From assembly GCA_023426865.1 (NCBI GenBank), contig JAEZBT010000036.1, positions 1 to 25,604 on the forward strand: DNA of 25,604 nucleotides, read 5' to 3'. Source of the stretch: Actinomycetes bacterium (GTDB lineage Bacteria > Actinomycetota > Actinomycetes > Actinomycetales > Cellulomonadaceae). The translations under genes and the position numbers were made by a program. Each line of letters opens with the position of its first letter. Within the stretch, counting starts at the first letter, position 1. Under the pieces are notes generated by a model. That model did no database searches and was not told the origin of the DNA. It worked only from the letters and a program-made list of their open reading frames with translations. Below are positions 6,658 through 15,531 of this stretch, one piece after another.

Positions 6658-6676
6658 AGCCACGTGGCGTGGCTTA
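6658..6676. promoter_or_regulatory. Operator candidate O2 (AGCCAC-N5-GTGGCTTA)
   Basis: AGCCACGTGGCGTGGCTTA shares both half-sites and the trailing TA with O1, with a different five-base centre. It lies immediately upstream of the -35 of the minus-strand promoter, 56 bases from O1. Confidence 0.55.
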
Positions 6677-6737
6677 CCTCCTACTCATCGTCACTCAGCA
6701 GCGGAGGTTAGTCGATACGCGTCGGCGGCTGGCTGGG

Positions 6738-6763
6738 CGCCCCCGATCGTCCCCTCGGGGGCG
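6738..6763. terminator. Strong hairpin in the gene-free stretch
   Basis: CGCCCCCGA, an eight-base loop, then TCGGGGGCG: a perfect 9-bp stem with no T-run. It could be a terminator for transcripts entering from either side, or a structural site. Confidence 0.35.
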
Positions 6764-7059
6764 ACTCGACCCTGCCTGCTCCCACTCGCGGCTTGGGTCT
6801 GGGAGGGCCGCTCGATCCCGGCCCCCTCGCGGCCGAACAACGCGCTGGCTACGCCGACTCTGCCGGCGCTCAGGTCCCCGGCTGGCTCGACGAGCGGTTC
6901 CGTCCGGCCTCGGAAGACACGGTGGTGCCGAACGGCCCGTCTCCGAGCTCACCGATCCTGACCGATCTACGCCGGTCCTGATCGGCCCTCTCAGAGCCTG
7001 ATGCCCGATAGGGTGCCGGTACGCGCGGGGCGAGCACCAATCCCGGAGGTCGAGCTGAC

Positions 7060-7266
7060 GTGGCTGAGCCCTGGCTGTCTGCCGAGGAGATCGCTGCCCA
7101 TCTGGGCATCACGAAGGACACCGTCTACATCTGGATTGCGGAGAAGGCGATGCCCGCACACCGGGCCGGTCGGCTTTGGAAGTTCCAGGCCAGCGAAATC
7201 GACGAGTGGGTGCGCAGCGGCGGGGCCGCGCAGCCCGCCCGCGTTGGCGAGGACGGGAGCCCATGA
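7060..7266 (+). CDS. Excisionase/MerR-type helix-turn-helix DNA-binding protein
   Basis: A 68-aa protein made of a single winged HTH domain: WLSAEEIAAHLGITKDTVY (5-23) is the helix-turn-helix, followed by the wing AHRAGRLWKFQASEIDEWVRSG (33-54), a classic HTH_17/excisionase-family signature. Small proteins of this type act either as recombination directionality factors or as local regulators of defence operons. It precedes brxA by 81 bases on the same strand, with a stem-loop between them, so a role as BREX regulator is likely; WYL-type BrxR, the best-known BREX regulator, is absent here. The start is GTG at 7060 with GGAGG at 7045-7049, ten bases away, which is slightly long. Alternatively it is the Xis of the element, although no integrase is adjacent. 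Confidence 0.8.
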   Translation: MAEPWLSAEEIAAHLGITKDTVYIWIAEKAMPAHRAGRLWKFQASEIDEWVRSGGAAQPARVGEDGSP

Positions 7267-7268
7267 CC

Positions 7269-7298
7269 CCGACGTTCGTCGCACCCGCGAAGCGTCGG
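7269..7298. promoter_or_regulatory. Stem-loop between the HTH gene and brxA
   Basis: CCGACG and TTCG pair with CGAA and CGTCGG around a nine-base loop, leaving one bulged G: a 10-bp stem. It lies directly upstream of TACGTA/TACCCT (7305-7314), weak -10 candidates for the BREX operon with no good -35. It could be the HTH protein's operator or an attenuating terminator. Confidence 0.4.
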
Positions 7299-7347
7299 TG
7301 GGCATACGTACCCTGATTAACTTGCCGATTCCCGGAGAGGAGGGTCT

Positions 7348-7965
7348 GTGAGCAACGAACTGCCCGGCTCCTCCCGCTATGCGCTGTCCTTCACGAGCGG
7401 CGCCCTGCTGACACGCGAGGCTCTCGTCGCTCTCCCGCTCTACCACGGGACGGGCAACTGGGCGGTGGTGCGACAACTCATTGGCAAGGACAACCTCCTC
7501 CAGGCCCGCACCGTGTCGTCGGGCTTCCGGCTGGCGCGAGAGGTCGCGCAGCGGCTCGCGGTGCTAACGGACGCGGAGCTCGACCTGCTCGCTGATGCGA
7601 GTGCGACGGAGCGCGGCTACCTGATGTGGGCCGCCGCATGCCGCCGGTACGCCTTCATCGGCGAGTTTGCCGACGAGGTCGTGCGCGAGCGCTTCGTGCT
7701 GCTGACGCGGACGCTGACGCACGACGACTTCAACATCTTCGTGCGCGGCAAGGCGCTCTGGCACCCGGAGCTGGACGAGCTGAAGGAGTCGACGCTGAAG
7801 AAGCTCCGCGCGGTGCTCTTCCGCATGCTCGTCGAGGCGGGGCTGCTCACGGACAAGGGCGAGATCGTCCCCGCGGTTCTCCCAGGGCGGCTCGTCAACG
7901 CGTTCGAGGCCCATGAGCCGAGTGACCTGCGGTTTTTCCCGACAACCCAGGGTGGTGCACGATGA
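7348..7965 (+). CDS. brxA: BREX protein BrxA (DUF1819)
   Basis: A 205-aa protein of the DUF1819/BrxA family. The N-terminal region is YALSFTSGALLTREALVALP, and the central one contains ERGYLMWAAACRRYAFIGEFADEVVRER and HDDFNIFVRGKALWHPEL, all recognisable in BrxA. The C-terminal part is a winged-helix-like KLRAVLFRMLVEAGLLT. BrxA is a small DNA-binding helical protein required, or supporting, in many type I BREX systems. GTG at 7348 is supported by GGAGAGGAGGG at 7334-7344. Its stop overlaps the brxB ATG (ATGA). It is the first gene of the BREX operon, so its leader sets expression of the whole operon. Confidence 0.92.
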   Translation: MSNELPGSSRYALSFTSGALLTREALVALPLYHGTGNWAVVRQLIGKDNLLQARTVSSGFRLAREVAQRLAVLTDAELDLLADASATERGYLMWAAACRRYAFIGEFADEVVRERFVLLTRTLTHDDFNIFVRGKALWHPELDELKESTLKKLRAVLFRMLVEAGLLTDKGEIVPAVLPGRLVNAFEAHEPSDLRFFPTTQGGAR

Positions 7966-8564
7966 CGCTGGGCGAACTCACGCGGCAGGAGGAGCACCTG
8001 TTCGCGGTGCTTAGCGGTAAGAGGTTCCTCAACATGGAGGGATTGAGCAACGAGGTGCCGTTCTTCATCTACCCGTACCCACCCGAGCATGCGCTCGACG
8101 TGGCGAAGGCGAAGAAGAGGATCAAGAGCCGGCTTGCGACCGAGAAGGGCATCCAGGTCCGCGAGGTCAACCTCTACGACCTGTCGGTGGAGATCCTCAA
8201 GGAGCGCGGCGATTGGGACGAAGTCCTCGAGGTCGAGCCGACCATTGACAAGGCGGAGTTCACCGAGGTGCTGCGTTCGATGCTCAACCCGCAGCAGCAC
8301 CTGGCACCGGCGATCGCCGCGAAGATCGCCGATGGCGGGTTCGACATCGTCTTCCTCACCGGCATCGGCGAGGTCTTCCCGTACATCCGGTCGCACAACG
8401 TGCTGAACAACCTGCAGAGCGTGGTGACCGGTAAGCCGATGCTCATGTTCTTCCCCGGCCGCTATGAGCAGTCCGACACGCTGGGGTCATCCCTCGTGCT
8501 GTTTGGTCGGCTGACGGACGACCAGTACTACCGCGCCAAGAACATCCTGGAACAGGAACCGTGA
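7962..8564 (+). CDS. brxB: BREX protein BrxB (DUF1788)
   Basis: A 200-aa protein of the DUF1788/BrxB family. Typical segments are NEVPFFIYPYPPEHAL (near 26-42), a central IVFLTGIGEVFPYIRSHNVLNNLQ, and the signature FFPGRYEQSDTLGSSLVLFG followed by YYRAKNIL near the C terminus. BrxB has no known enzymatic activity; it is needed for type I BREX defence and is thought to join complexes with BrxC and PglZ. The ATG at 7962 overlaps the brxA stop, and its own stop overlaps the brxC GTG. The length is normal for the family. Confidence 0.93.
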   Translation: MTLGELTRQEEHLFAVLSGKRFLNMEGLSNEVPFFIYPYPPEHALDVAKAKKRIKSRLATEKGIQVREVNLYDLSVEILKERGDWDEVLEVEPTIDKAEFTEVLRSMLNPQQHLAPAIAAKIADGGFDIVFLTGIGEVFPYIRSHNVLNNLQSVVTGKPMLMFFPGRYEQSDTLGSSLVLFGRLTDDQYYRAKNILEQEP

Positions 8565-11500
8565 CCGCCATGCAGCTCCACGAGATCTTTGCCAAGGACG
8601 TTCAACGTCCGATCGAGGGCGTCGTCAAGGCCGACGACGCAAGGAACCTGGCCACCGAGGTTGAGGAGTACGTCCTCACGAACGAGGCAGCCAAGGGCCT
8701 GGAGCAGCTCCTGGAGGCGTACACCAATTACACCAACGCCAACGGCGTGTGGATCTCGGGCTTCTTCGGCTCCGGCAAGTCCCACCTGCTGAAGATGCTC
8801 GCCCACTTGCTCGGCGAGGTGGAGGGCCAGGACTTCCCGCGCGAGGAGGTGTCTGAGACGTTCCGCGCGAAGGCCGAGGGCGCGTTCCTGCCGGCACTGA
8901 TCGCCAAGGCCGACCGGATTCGGGCGAAGAGCCTCCTGTTCAACATTGACCAAAAGGCTCCGCTCATCAGCAAGGACCAGGCGGACGCACTGCTTCGCGT
9001 CTTCGTGCAGGTCTTCGACGAGTCCCGCGGTTACTTCGGCGACCAGGGCTTCATCGCCCGGTTCGAGCACCAGCTCGACGAGGAGGGCCAGCTCGACGGG
9101 TTCAAGGACGCGTTCAAGACCATCTCCGGTCGCGATTGGGAGGAGCGCCGTCCCAGCTTCGGCCTGCCGACGGTCCGCAAGCAGGTGAACGAGGCGTACG
9201 CGCACGTGGCCGGCATCGACGCGGCGACCGCGCCCGACATCCTCGCGACCTACCAGGCGACGTACTCAGTGTCCATCGAGGACTTCGCTGACGAGGTCAA
9301 GGCCTGGCTGGACAAGCAGGAGAAGGACTTCCGGCTGAACTTCTTCGTCGACGAGGTTGGCCAGTTCATCGGGAACAACACCCACCTCATGCTCAACCTC
9401 CAGACCATCGCCGAGTCGCTGAACACCAAGTGCGAGGGCCGTGCGTGGATCATGGTGACCTCGCAGGAGGACATGGACAAGGTCGTCGGCGACCGCACCA
9501 GGCAGAAAGGCAACGACTTCTCGAAGATCCAGGCACGCTTCAACACCCGCATGAAGCTCACCAGCGCCGACGTCGAGGAGGTCATCAGCAAGCGCCTCCT
9601 GGAGAAGAACGACGGCGGTGCCGCCGCGCTGAGCGCCGTGTACGCGGCCGAGTCGGCCAACTTCAAGACGCTGTTCGACTTCCCCGACGGCGCGAAGACG
9701 TACCGGAACTACACGACCGAGGACCAGTTCGTCGGCACCTACCCGTTCGTGAACTACCAGTTCCCGCTCTTCCAGGCCGCGATCGAGGGCATCTCCGACC
9801 ACAACGTCTTCGAGGGCCGCAACAGCTCGGTCGGTGAGCGATCGATGCTCGGCGTCGTGCAGCAGGTCGCCAAGGACATCGGCGACGTGCGGGTCGGCCA
9901 GCTCGCCACGTTCGACGGCATGTTCGCGGGCATCCGCTCGTCGTTGAAGTCCGCGGCGCAGCGCTCGATCGACGTCGCCGAGCGCAATCTCGACAACGCG
10001 CTCGCCGTCCGGCTCCTCAAGGCCCTGTTCCTCGTCAAGTACGTCGACGGCTTCCACGCGACCGTCCGCAACCTGACCGTGCTGGTCTACGACCGTTTCG
10101 ACCTCGACCTGCCCGCGCTGGCTAGGCAGGTGCAGGAGGCGCTGACCCTACTGGAGACGCAGACCTACATCCAGCGCAACGGCAACACCTACGAGTACCT
10201 CACCGATCTTGAGCAGGACATGGAGAAGGAGATCAAGGCCGTCGACATCGACGCTTCGGAGCTCTCCGCACGGCTCAACAAGATCCTCTCCAGCGACGTG
10301 ATCAAGACCTCCAAGCTGAAGTACGCGAAGACGGGCCAGGACTTCGCCTTCGGGTACAAGCTCGACGACCAGGTCTTCGGCCAGCAGCGCGAGCTCTCGC
10401 TGCACTTCATCACCCCGGAGTACCCATACTCGCCGGAGCAGACCCGCATGCACAGTGCGGGCAAGGATGAGCTGCTCGTGATCATGCAGCCCGACGACCG
10501 GGTGCTCGCCGACTTGCGGCTGCTGATCAAGACCGAGAAGTACACCAAGCGCAAGCAGACCAGCTCCCTGTCGGCCGACGAGGACCGCATCCTTCGCTCC
10601 AAGGCCGCGCAGAACGTCGAGCGCGAGAAGGAACTCGTCGAGCGCTTCAAGCGCGCCGTCGGCAGCGCGCAACTGGTGATCAACGCGGCAGACGTGTCCT
10701 CGTCGTCGCAGGATCCGCTCGCTCGCGTGACTGACGGCTTCCAGGACCTGATCGCCCGCACCTACACCCAGCTCAGCCTGCTCGGTGGCGTGAGCTACAA
10801 CGAACAGCAGGTCGTCGGCGCCGCCAACCCCGACCAGGGCGGCATGTTCGACGCGACCGCGCTGTCCAAGCTCGCCGTCCCCGGCGAGGAGATGCTCTCC
10901 CATGTACTGCGCCGGGATCGGCTTAGTGAGCAGGTCACGGTCAAGGCACTAGCGGACTCGTTCAACACGAAGCCGTACGGCTGGGACCTTGCCTCCATCG
11001 AGGTCGTGGTCGCCCATCTTGTGGGTGCAGCCAAGGTGACGCTCTCCGTCGATGGCAACACGCTCAAGCGCAGCGAGGTTCCCGCCTTCTTGCGCAACAC
11101 GCAGAAGCACCCGCACATCGTCGTCGCGCCCCACAAGAGCTTCGACGCCCGCAAGGTCGCCGCCTTCCGAAGCTTCTGCGTCGACTTCTTCAGCGACCCG
11201 TCTGTGACGAAAGACCCGCTTGAACTGGCGCACTACGGCGCCGAGAAGTTGCGAGCCAAGCTCGACGAGCTCAAGGCCCTCGTCAGCGGATCGAAGTACT
11301 CCTTCGTGGACCAGCTCGACGCACAGATCACCCTGCTGGAGGGCGTCGTCGGCAAGCCAGACCAGTGGTACTTGACCGACTTCGCACTCGCCGACGAACT
11401 GCTGGAGGCGAAGGACGACCTCGTCGACCCGATCCAGGCGTTCCTGAGCGGCAACCAGCGCGCCATCTACGACGACGCCGCGAAGCTACTGAGAGACAAC

Positions 11501-12058
11501 GCTAGCAACCTGACCTACTTGCCCCACGACAGCGACGGAGAGGTCACCCGCCGGCTCGAGGATCCACAGGTATTCCGCGGCAACAAGATGACCCAGCTCA
11601 AGCAGGCCGCCGATGCGTTGCGCGGTCAGATCGCCGACGCCGTCAGCGCCAACAAGTTAAGCGCGGTGGCCGAGATCGCCGCGCGCCGCGATGCGCTGCT
11701 TGTCAGCTCGATTTACGCGGACGCGACAGACGAAGCGCAGACCAGCGCCACCTCGCGCATCGACTCACTCATCTCACGGGTCAACTCCGAGGCGCAGATT
11801 GCGGTCATCCGCGAGCTGGCCAACGGGTTCGAGGAGACCGGATACCCGGCGATCCTTGACCAGCTCGCACTTGCACCGAGCGAGGTCAACCCGAGCGTGT
11901 CGCCCGCGCCGGTGAAGAAGACGGTCTCCATCAAGTCGATCAGACCGCATGGCGTTAGCGGGCCGTTGGAGACCCCCGACGACGTCGACACCTACCTCGC
12001 CGCGCTGCGCGGCTCCCTCATCCAGGCCCTCGCCGACGGAAAGCGGATAGCGCTCTGA
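8561..12058 (+). CDS. brxC: BREX P-loop ATPase BrxC
   Basis: An 1165-aa protein, the normal size for BrxC. The N terminus (IFAKDVQRPIEGVVKADD) is typical. The Walker A motif GFFGSGKS is at about residues 67-74, and the Walker B FFVDEVGQF at about 261-269. The remaining 850 residues are largely helical with no further catalytic motif that I can identify. BrxC is a large AAA+-type ATPase essential for both host methylation and phage exclusion in type I BREX. The GTG at 8561 overlaps the brxB stop (GTGA) with AGGA just upstream; an ATG at 8570 would lie too far from it. The stop shares one base with the pglX ATG (TGATG). Base composition matches brxA, brxB and pglZ. Confidence 0.95.
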   Translation: MTAMQLHEIFAKDVQRPIEGVVKADDARNLATEVEEYVLTNEAAKGLEQLLEAYTNYTNANGVWISGFFGSGKSHLLKMLAHLLGEVEGQDFPREEVSETFRAKAEGAFLPALIAKADRIRAKSLLFNIDQKAPLISKDQADALLRVFVQVFDESRGYFGDQGFIARFEHQLDEEGQLDGFKDAFKTISGRDWEERRPSFGLPTVRKQVNEAYAHVAGIDAATAPDILATYQATYSVSIEDFADEVKAWLDKQEKDFRLNFFVDEVGQFIGNNTHLMLNLQTIAESLNTKCEGRAWIMVTSQEDMDKVVGDRTRQKGNDFSKIQARFNTRMKLTSADVEEVISKRLLEKNDGGAAALSAVYAAESANFKTLFDFPDGAKTYRNYTTEDQFVGTYPFVNYQFPLFQAAIEGISDHNVFEGRNSSVGERSMLGVVQQVAKDIGDVRVGQLATFDGMFAGIRSSLKSAAQRSIDVAERNLDNALAVRLLKALFLVKYVDGFHATVRNLTVLVYDRFDLDLPALARQVQEALTLLETQTYIQRNGNTYEYLTDLEQDMEKEIKAVDIDASELSARLNKILSSDVIKTSKLKYAKTGQDFAFGYKLDDQVFGQQRELSLHFITPEYPYSPEQTRMHSAGKDELLVIMQPDDRVLADLRLLIKTEKYTKRKQTSSLSADEDRILRSKAAQNVEREKELVERFKRAVGSAQLVINAADVSSSSQDPLARVTDGFQDLIARTYTQLSLLGGVSYNEQQVVGAANPDQGGMFDATALSKLAVPGEEMLSHVLRRDRLSEQVTVKALADSFNTKPYGWDLASIEVVVAHLVGAAKVTLSVDGNTLKRSEVPAFLRNTQKHPHIVVAPHKSFDARKVAAFRSFCVDFFSDPSVTKDPLELAHYGAEKLRAKLDELKALVSGSKYSFVDQLDAQITLLEGVVGKPDQWYLTDFALADELLEAKDDLVDPIQAFLSGNQRAIYDDAAKLLRDNASNLTYLPHDSDGEVTRRLEDPQVFRGNKMTQLKQAADALRGQIADAVSANKLSAVAEIAARRDALLVSSIYADATDEAQTSATSRIDSLISRVNSEAQIAVIRELANGFEETGYPAILDQLALAPSEVNPSVSPAPVKKTVSIKSIRPHGVSGPLETPDDVDTYLAALRGSLIQALADGKRIAL

Positions 12059-15000
12059 TGGAAACCGGACCGCTGAAGTCGTTCGCCACGTGGGCGCGTA
12101 CCGAACTGATCAAAGAGGTCGGTGCGCGCATGGCCGCTGTGCTTTCTCCGGGATCGAGTGAGCGAGTCGAGGATCCTGCTGCCATTAGGGCGCTGGAGAG
12201 TGCCATCAAGGCCGGAGGCGGTGACGCCGCCGGACGCGCGAAGGTGGCCGACAAGGTGGCGTACATATGGTTCAACAGGATCGTCGCGCTGCGCTTCATG
12301 GACGCCAACGGCTACACCGGCGTCGGCGTCGTCTCGCCTCATCCTGGGCAGACGAGCGGGCAGCCTGAGGTGCTCGCCGACGCCAAGCGCGGCGTTATCG
12401 ACTCGGAAGTGGTCGGCAAGCGGACCGCTGAGGCGATTACCGCGCTGCTGGATGGCACGCGTCGCAGCACCGACGCTCACGGTGAGGCGTTCAGCCTGCT
12501 TCTAGCGGAGTACTGCCGCCACTGGCACCGCTCGATGCCGTTCATGTTCGAGCGTGAGGGCGATTACACCGAGCTGCTCATCCCCGCGAACCTCCTCGCT
12601 GACGACTCGGTGCTCGCCCGCGCCGCCAGGGTGCTGACCCCGGAGGTGTGCCAGGACGTCGAGGTCATCGGCTGGCTCTACCAGTTCTACATCTCCGAGC
12701 GGAAGGACGAGGTCTTCGCCGGGTTCAAGAGGAACAAGAAGGCCGGCGCCGACGAGATCCCCGCCGCCACGCAGCTGTTCACTCCGCACTGGATCGTCCG
12801 CTACCTCGTCGAGAACTCGCTCGGCCGCCTGTGGATGCTCAGCCACCCGGCCTCGCGCCTGGTCGACCAGATGGACTACTACATCGCCCCGGTCAACGAG
12901 GAGACCGACTTCCTCAAGATCACCCGGCCCGAAGAGCTGACCATCATCGACCCGGCCTGCGGCTCTGGGCACATGCTGACCTACGCCTTCGACCTGCTCT
13001 ACGCGATCTACGCGGAGCAGGGCCACGCGCCCTCCGAGATCCCCGGTCTGATCCTCACGCACAACCTCTATGGGACCGAGATCGACCCGCGTGCCGGAGC
13101 GTTGGCCGCGTTCGCGCTCACAATGAAGGCGCGTGCCTGGCAGCGCACGTTCTTCAACAAGCAGGCTGAGCCGAACATCTGCGTGATCGAACCGATCTTC
13201 TTCAAGCCAGACGAACTGGACTTCCTCGTCACGAAGGCCGGGGACAAGTACGCCGAGGAAGCGTTCTGGAACCAGTTCGCCGAAGCTGACACCCTCGGCT
13301 CGCTCATCCGACCCGAAACCTCGCTGGTCGCCCCGCTGAGGCAACACCTCGAAACCCTCGATGACCACGGCGGCCTGTTGCTCGGAGACACGCTGGATCG
13401 GGCTCTCCGGGTTGTCGATCAGGCTGAGTATCTGAGTCAGCGCTACCACATCGTGGTTGCGAACCCGCCGTACATGGGCTCATCAAACATGGTCGGTGTT
13501 CTGGAGGACTTCATTCAGCGTCAGATGGCCGACGCGAAGGCTGATCTCTTCGCAACCTTCATTCAGAGGGCGTTGACCCTTGCCGTGCGGGGTGGCACCG
13601 TTTCGATGATCGCCAAGCAGAACTGGCTCTTCCGGCCGGCCTTCTCCTCGCTGCGCAGCAAGCTCTTGGCGGCCCATCAACTTGAGCAGGTGCTCCACTT
13701 TGGCGCTGGCGCTTTCGACAGCCTGAGCGGCGAAGTGGCCTCGACGGCGGCCTTCGTCCTGAAGCTTCACGACCCAGGCGGCGAGTGTTGGTTCGCCCGT
13801 CTCGTCGACGGCGAGAATGAGGCAGCAAAGGAAGTGGCCCTGCGCGAGGCAATCGCGGTCTCCCGCAGGGTATTCCGCCGTAGACTCAGCGACTTTCTCG
13901 CAATCCCTGGAGCTCCGGTTTGTTATTGGATGTCAGATGCCGGGCTCACCGCACTGGCCTCCGGGCCCTACCTCGGAGACGTGCTCAACCCCAGAGAGGG
14001 CATGGCGACAGGGAACAACGCTCGGTACCTTCGCTTCTGGTGGGAGGTGTCCGCGTCTGCCACGAATCGATCGGCGGCGAGTCGTGAAGAAGGTAAGTCG
14101 AGTGGAAAGCGCTGGTTCCCGTACAACAAGGGCGGCGGCCCTAGACGATGGTACGGCCACGATGAGTTCGTTGTCGACTGGTACAACGATGGGACTGAGC
14201 TTCAGACCGCCCTGCATCCGAGTGGCTCCCGTATCTGGGCACACAACTTCAACCTGGACTTTGTCTTCAAGGAAGCTGTCTCCTGGTCGTCCATCACGAG
14301 TCGCGGCCTCGCTCTGCGGTACTACCCGCCTGGCTTTCTCTTCGACGCGACCGGCCTATGCGCGTATCCCCGCGCTGGACGAGAGTCAATGTTCGCCGCG
14401 ATGGCCCTCGTCAACAGCAAGTACGGGTCGGAGTTCGCGGACCTCCTGAACCCGACCCATCACTTCAAGGCCGGTGACTTCGCTCGTCTTCCACTTCCGA
14501 CGGTCGATGAACCGATTCGGCACCACGTCATCGACGCTATTGAGATTGCGAGAGAGGACTGGCTCACGAAGGAGACCGCGCCGGGATTCGCTGCGCCCCC
14601 AGTTGCCTTGGAGCACGGCAGGTTGTCGTCGTGGGTTGAGCGCTGCCGTTCGCTAGGTGAGACGCGCACTACCGCCCTCCTCTCGATTGAGCAGCGCATC
14701 CAAGACGCAGTTGGTGAGGCCCTGGGGGAGGCGAGTCACGGCTCGTCGTCGGTGGAGCGTTCTCGTATCACACTCTTTGGTAATGCGCAATACGCGTTCG
14801 GCACCACAGGTGACCCCGAGCGCGAGGCCGGACGCGAGCACGTTGTTGATCTAGTCTCGTTCGCCATTGGCTGCATGTTCGGCCGCTACAGCCTGGATGA
14901 GCCGGGGCCGGTCCTTGCCGATCAGGGTGCGACGTTGCAGGACTACCTTGCCAAGATCCCGACGCCGACGTTCATGCCGGACAAAGACAACGTCATTCCG

Positions 15001-15531
15001 ATCATGGATGGCGACTGGTTCGAGGACGACATCGTCGAGCGATTCCGCCAGTTCCTGCGCGCTGCGTTCGGCGAGGAGCACTTCGAGGAGAACCTGCGGT
15101 TTGTCATCCAATCACTCGGGGTGAAGAACCTTCGCGACTACTTCGTGAAGTCCTTCTACAAGGACCACGTCCAACGGTACAGGAAGCGGCCGATCTACTG
15201 GCTGTTCTCCAGTCCCAGGGGGTCGTTCAACGCCCTGATCTACATACACCGGTACACACCGTCGACCGTCCCGACAGTGCTCAACGAGTACCTGCGCGAG
15301 TTCCAGGCCAAGCTTCAGGCGGGCCTCGCCCAGGCCGAGCGATCCAACGACCCGCGGGAGGCCGACCGCCTGCGCAAGTTGCTGGTCGAGGTGAACGAGT
15401 ACGAGCACGACGTGCTCTACCCGCTCGCCACCCAGCAGATCACCATCGAGCTCGACGACGGCGTGAGGGCCAACTACCCCAAGTTCGGTGCCGCGCTGAA
15501 GAAGATCCCCGGCCTGGAGGCGAGCGAGTGA
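12058..15531 (+). CDS. pglX: BREX adenine-specific DNA methyltransferase PglX
   Basis: An 1157-aa type I PglX. It methylates adenine on one strand of a short non-palindromic site using S-adenosylmethionine, marking host DNA as self. Motif I, DPACGSGH, is at residues 298-305 and catalytic motif IV, NPPY, at 469-472. The N-terminal part (1-260) is helical. The region from about residue 560 to 930 should hold the target recognition domain. The C-terminal KRPIYWLFSSPRGSFNALIY region is typical of PglX. From about 13,700 on, the coding becomes visibly less GC-rich (one sampled 60-base line at 14,761 is 55% GC, against 67% at 12,721), consistent with recombination of the recognition domain. There is no homopolymer tract that would suggest phase variation. 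Its stop overlaps the Shedu GTG (GTGA). The methylated motif cannot be predicted. Confidence 0.95.
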   Translation: METGPLKSFATWARTELIKEVGARMAAVLSPGSSERVEDPAAIRALESAIKAGGGDAAGRAKVADKVAYIWFNRIVALRFMDANGYTGVGVVSPHPGQTSGQPEVLADAKRGVIDSEVVGKRTAEAITALLDGTRRSTDAHGEAFSLLLAEYCRHWHRSMPFMFEREGDYTELLIPANLLADDSVLARAARVLTPEVCQDVEVIGWLYQFYISERKDEVFAGFKRNKKAGADEIPAATQLFTPHWIVRYLVENSLGRLWMLSHPASRLVDQMDYYIAPVNEETDFLKITRPEELTIIDPACGSGHMLTYAFDLLYAIYAEQGHAPSEIPGLILTHNLYGTEIDPRAGALAAFALTMKARAWQRTFFNKQAEPNICVIEPIFFKPDELDFLVTKAGDKYAEEAFWNQFAEADTLGSLIRPETSLVAPLRQHLETLDDHGGLLLGDTLDRALRVVDQAEYLSQRYHIVVANPPYMGSSNMVGVLEDFIQRQMADAKADLFATFIQRALTLAVRGGTVSMIAKQNWLFRPAFSSLRSKLLAAHQLEQVLHFGAGAFDSLSGEVASTAAFVLKLHDPGGECWFARLVDGENEAAKEVALREAIAVSRRVFRRRLSDFLAIPGAPVCYWMSDAGLTALASGPYLGDVLNPREGMATGNNARYLRFWWEVSASATNRSAASREEGKSSGKRWFPYNKGGGPRRWYGHDEFVVDWYNDGTELQTALHPSGSRIWAHNFNLDFVFKEAVSWSSITSRGLALRYYPPGFLFDATGLCAYPRAGRESMFAAMALVNSKYGSEFADLLNPTHHFKAGDFARLPLPTVDEPIRHHVIDAIEIAREDWLTKETAPGFAAPPVALEHGRLSSWVERCRSLGETRTTALLSIEQRIQDAVGEALGEASHGSSSVERSRITLFGNAQYAFGTTGDPEREAGREHVVDLVSFAIGCMFGRYSLDEPGPVLADQGATLQDYLAKIPTPTFMPDKDNVIPIMDGDWFEDDIVERFRQFLRAAFGEEHFEENLRFVIQSLGVKNLRDYFVKSFYKDHVQRYRKRPIYWLFSSPRGSFNALIYIHRYTPSTVPTVLNEYLREFQAKLQAGLAQAERSNDPREADRLRKLLVEVNEYEHDVLYPLATQQITIELDDGVRANYPKFGAALKKIPGLEASE

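Larger units (their letters stand above)
6582..7059. other. 478-base regulatory / gene-free stretch
   Basis: It holds the promoter and two palindromes of the minus-strand gene (6602-6676), a strong hairpin (6738-6763) and the leader of the HTH gene. Frames between 6669 and 7001 on the plus strand lack ribosome binding sites and recognisable domains; one includes PGWLDERFRPAS and might be a decayed gene end. GACCG/CGGTC and CCGATC/GATCGG inverted repeats occur near 6950-6985. Confidence 0.5.

Noticed and set aside
6793..6981. 62-codon plus-strand frame in the gene-free stretch
   Set aside because: No ribosome binding site, no family, and a Pro/Gly/Ser-rich random look; kept only as a possible gene remnant.
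12058..15531. Phase-variable tract in pglX
   Set aside because: I looked for long homopolymers or short tandem repeats that could switch the gene by slippage and saw none; the frame is intact.
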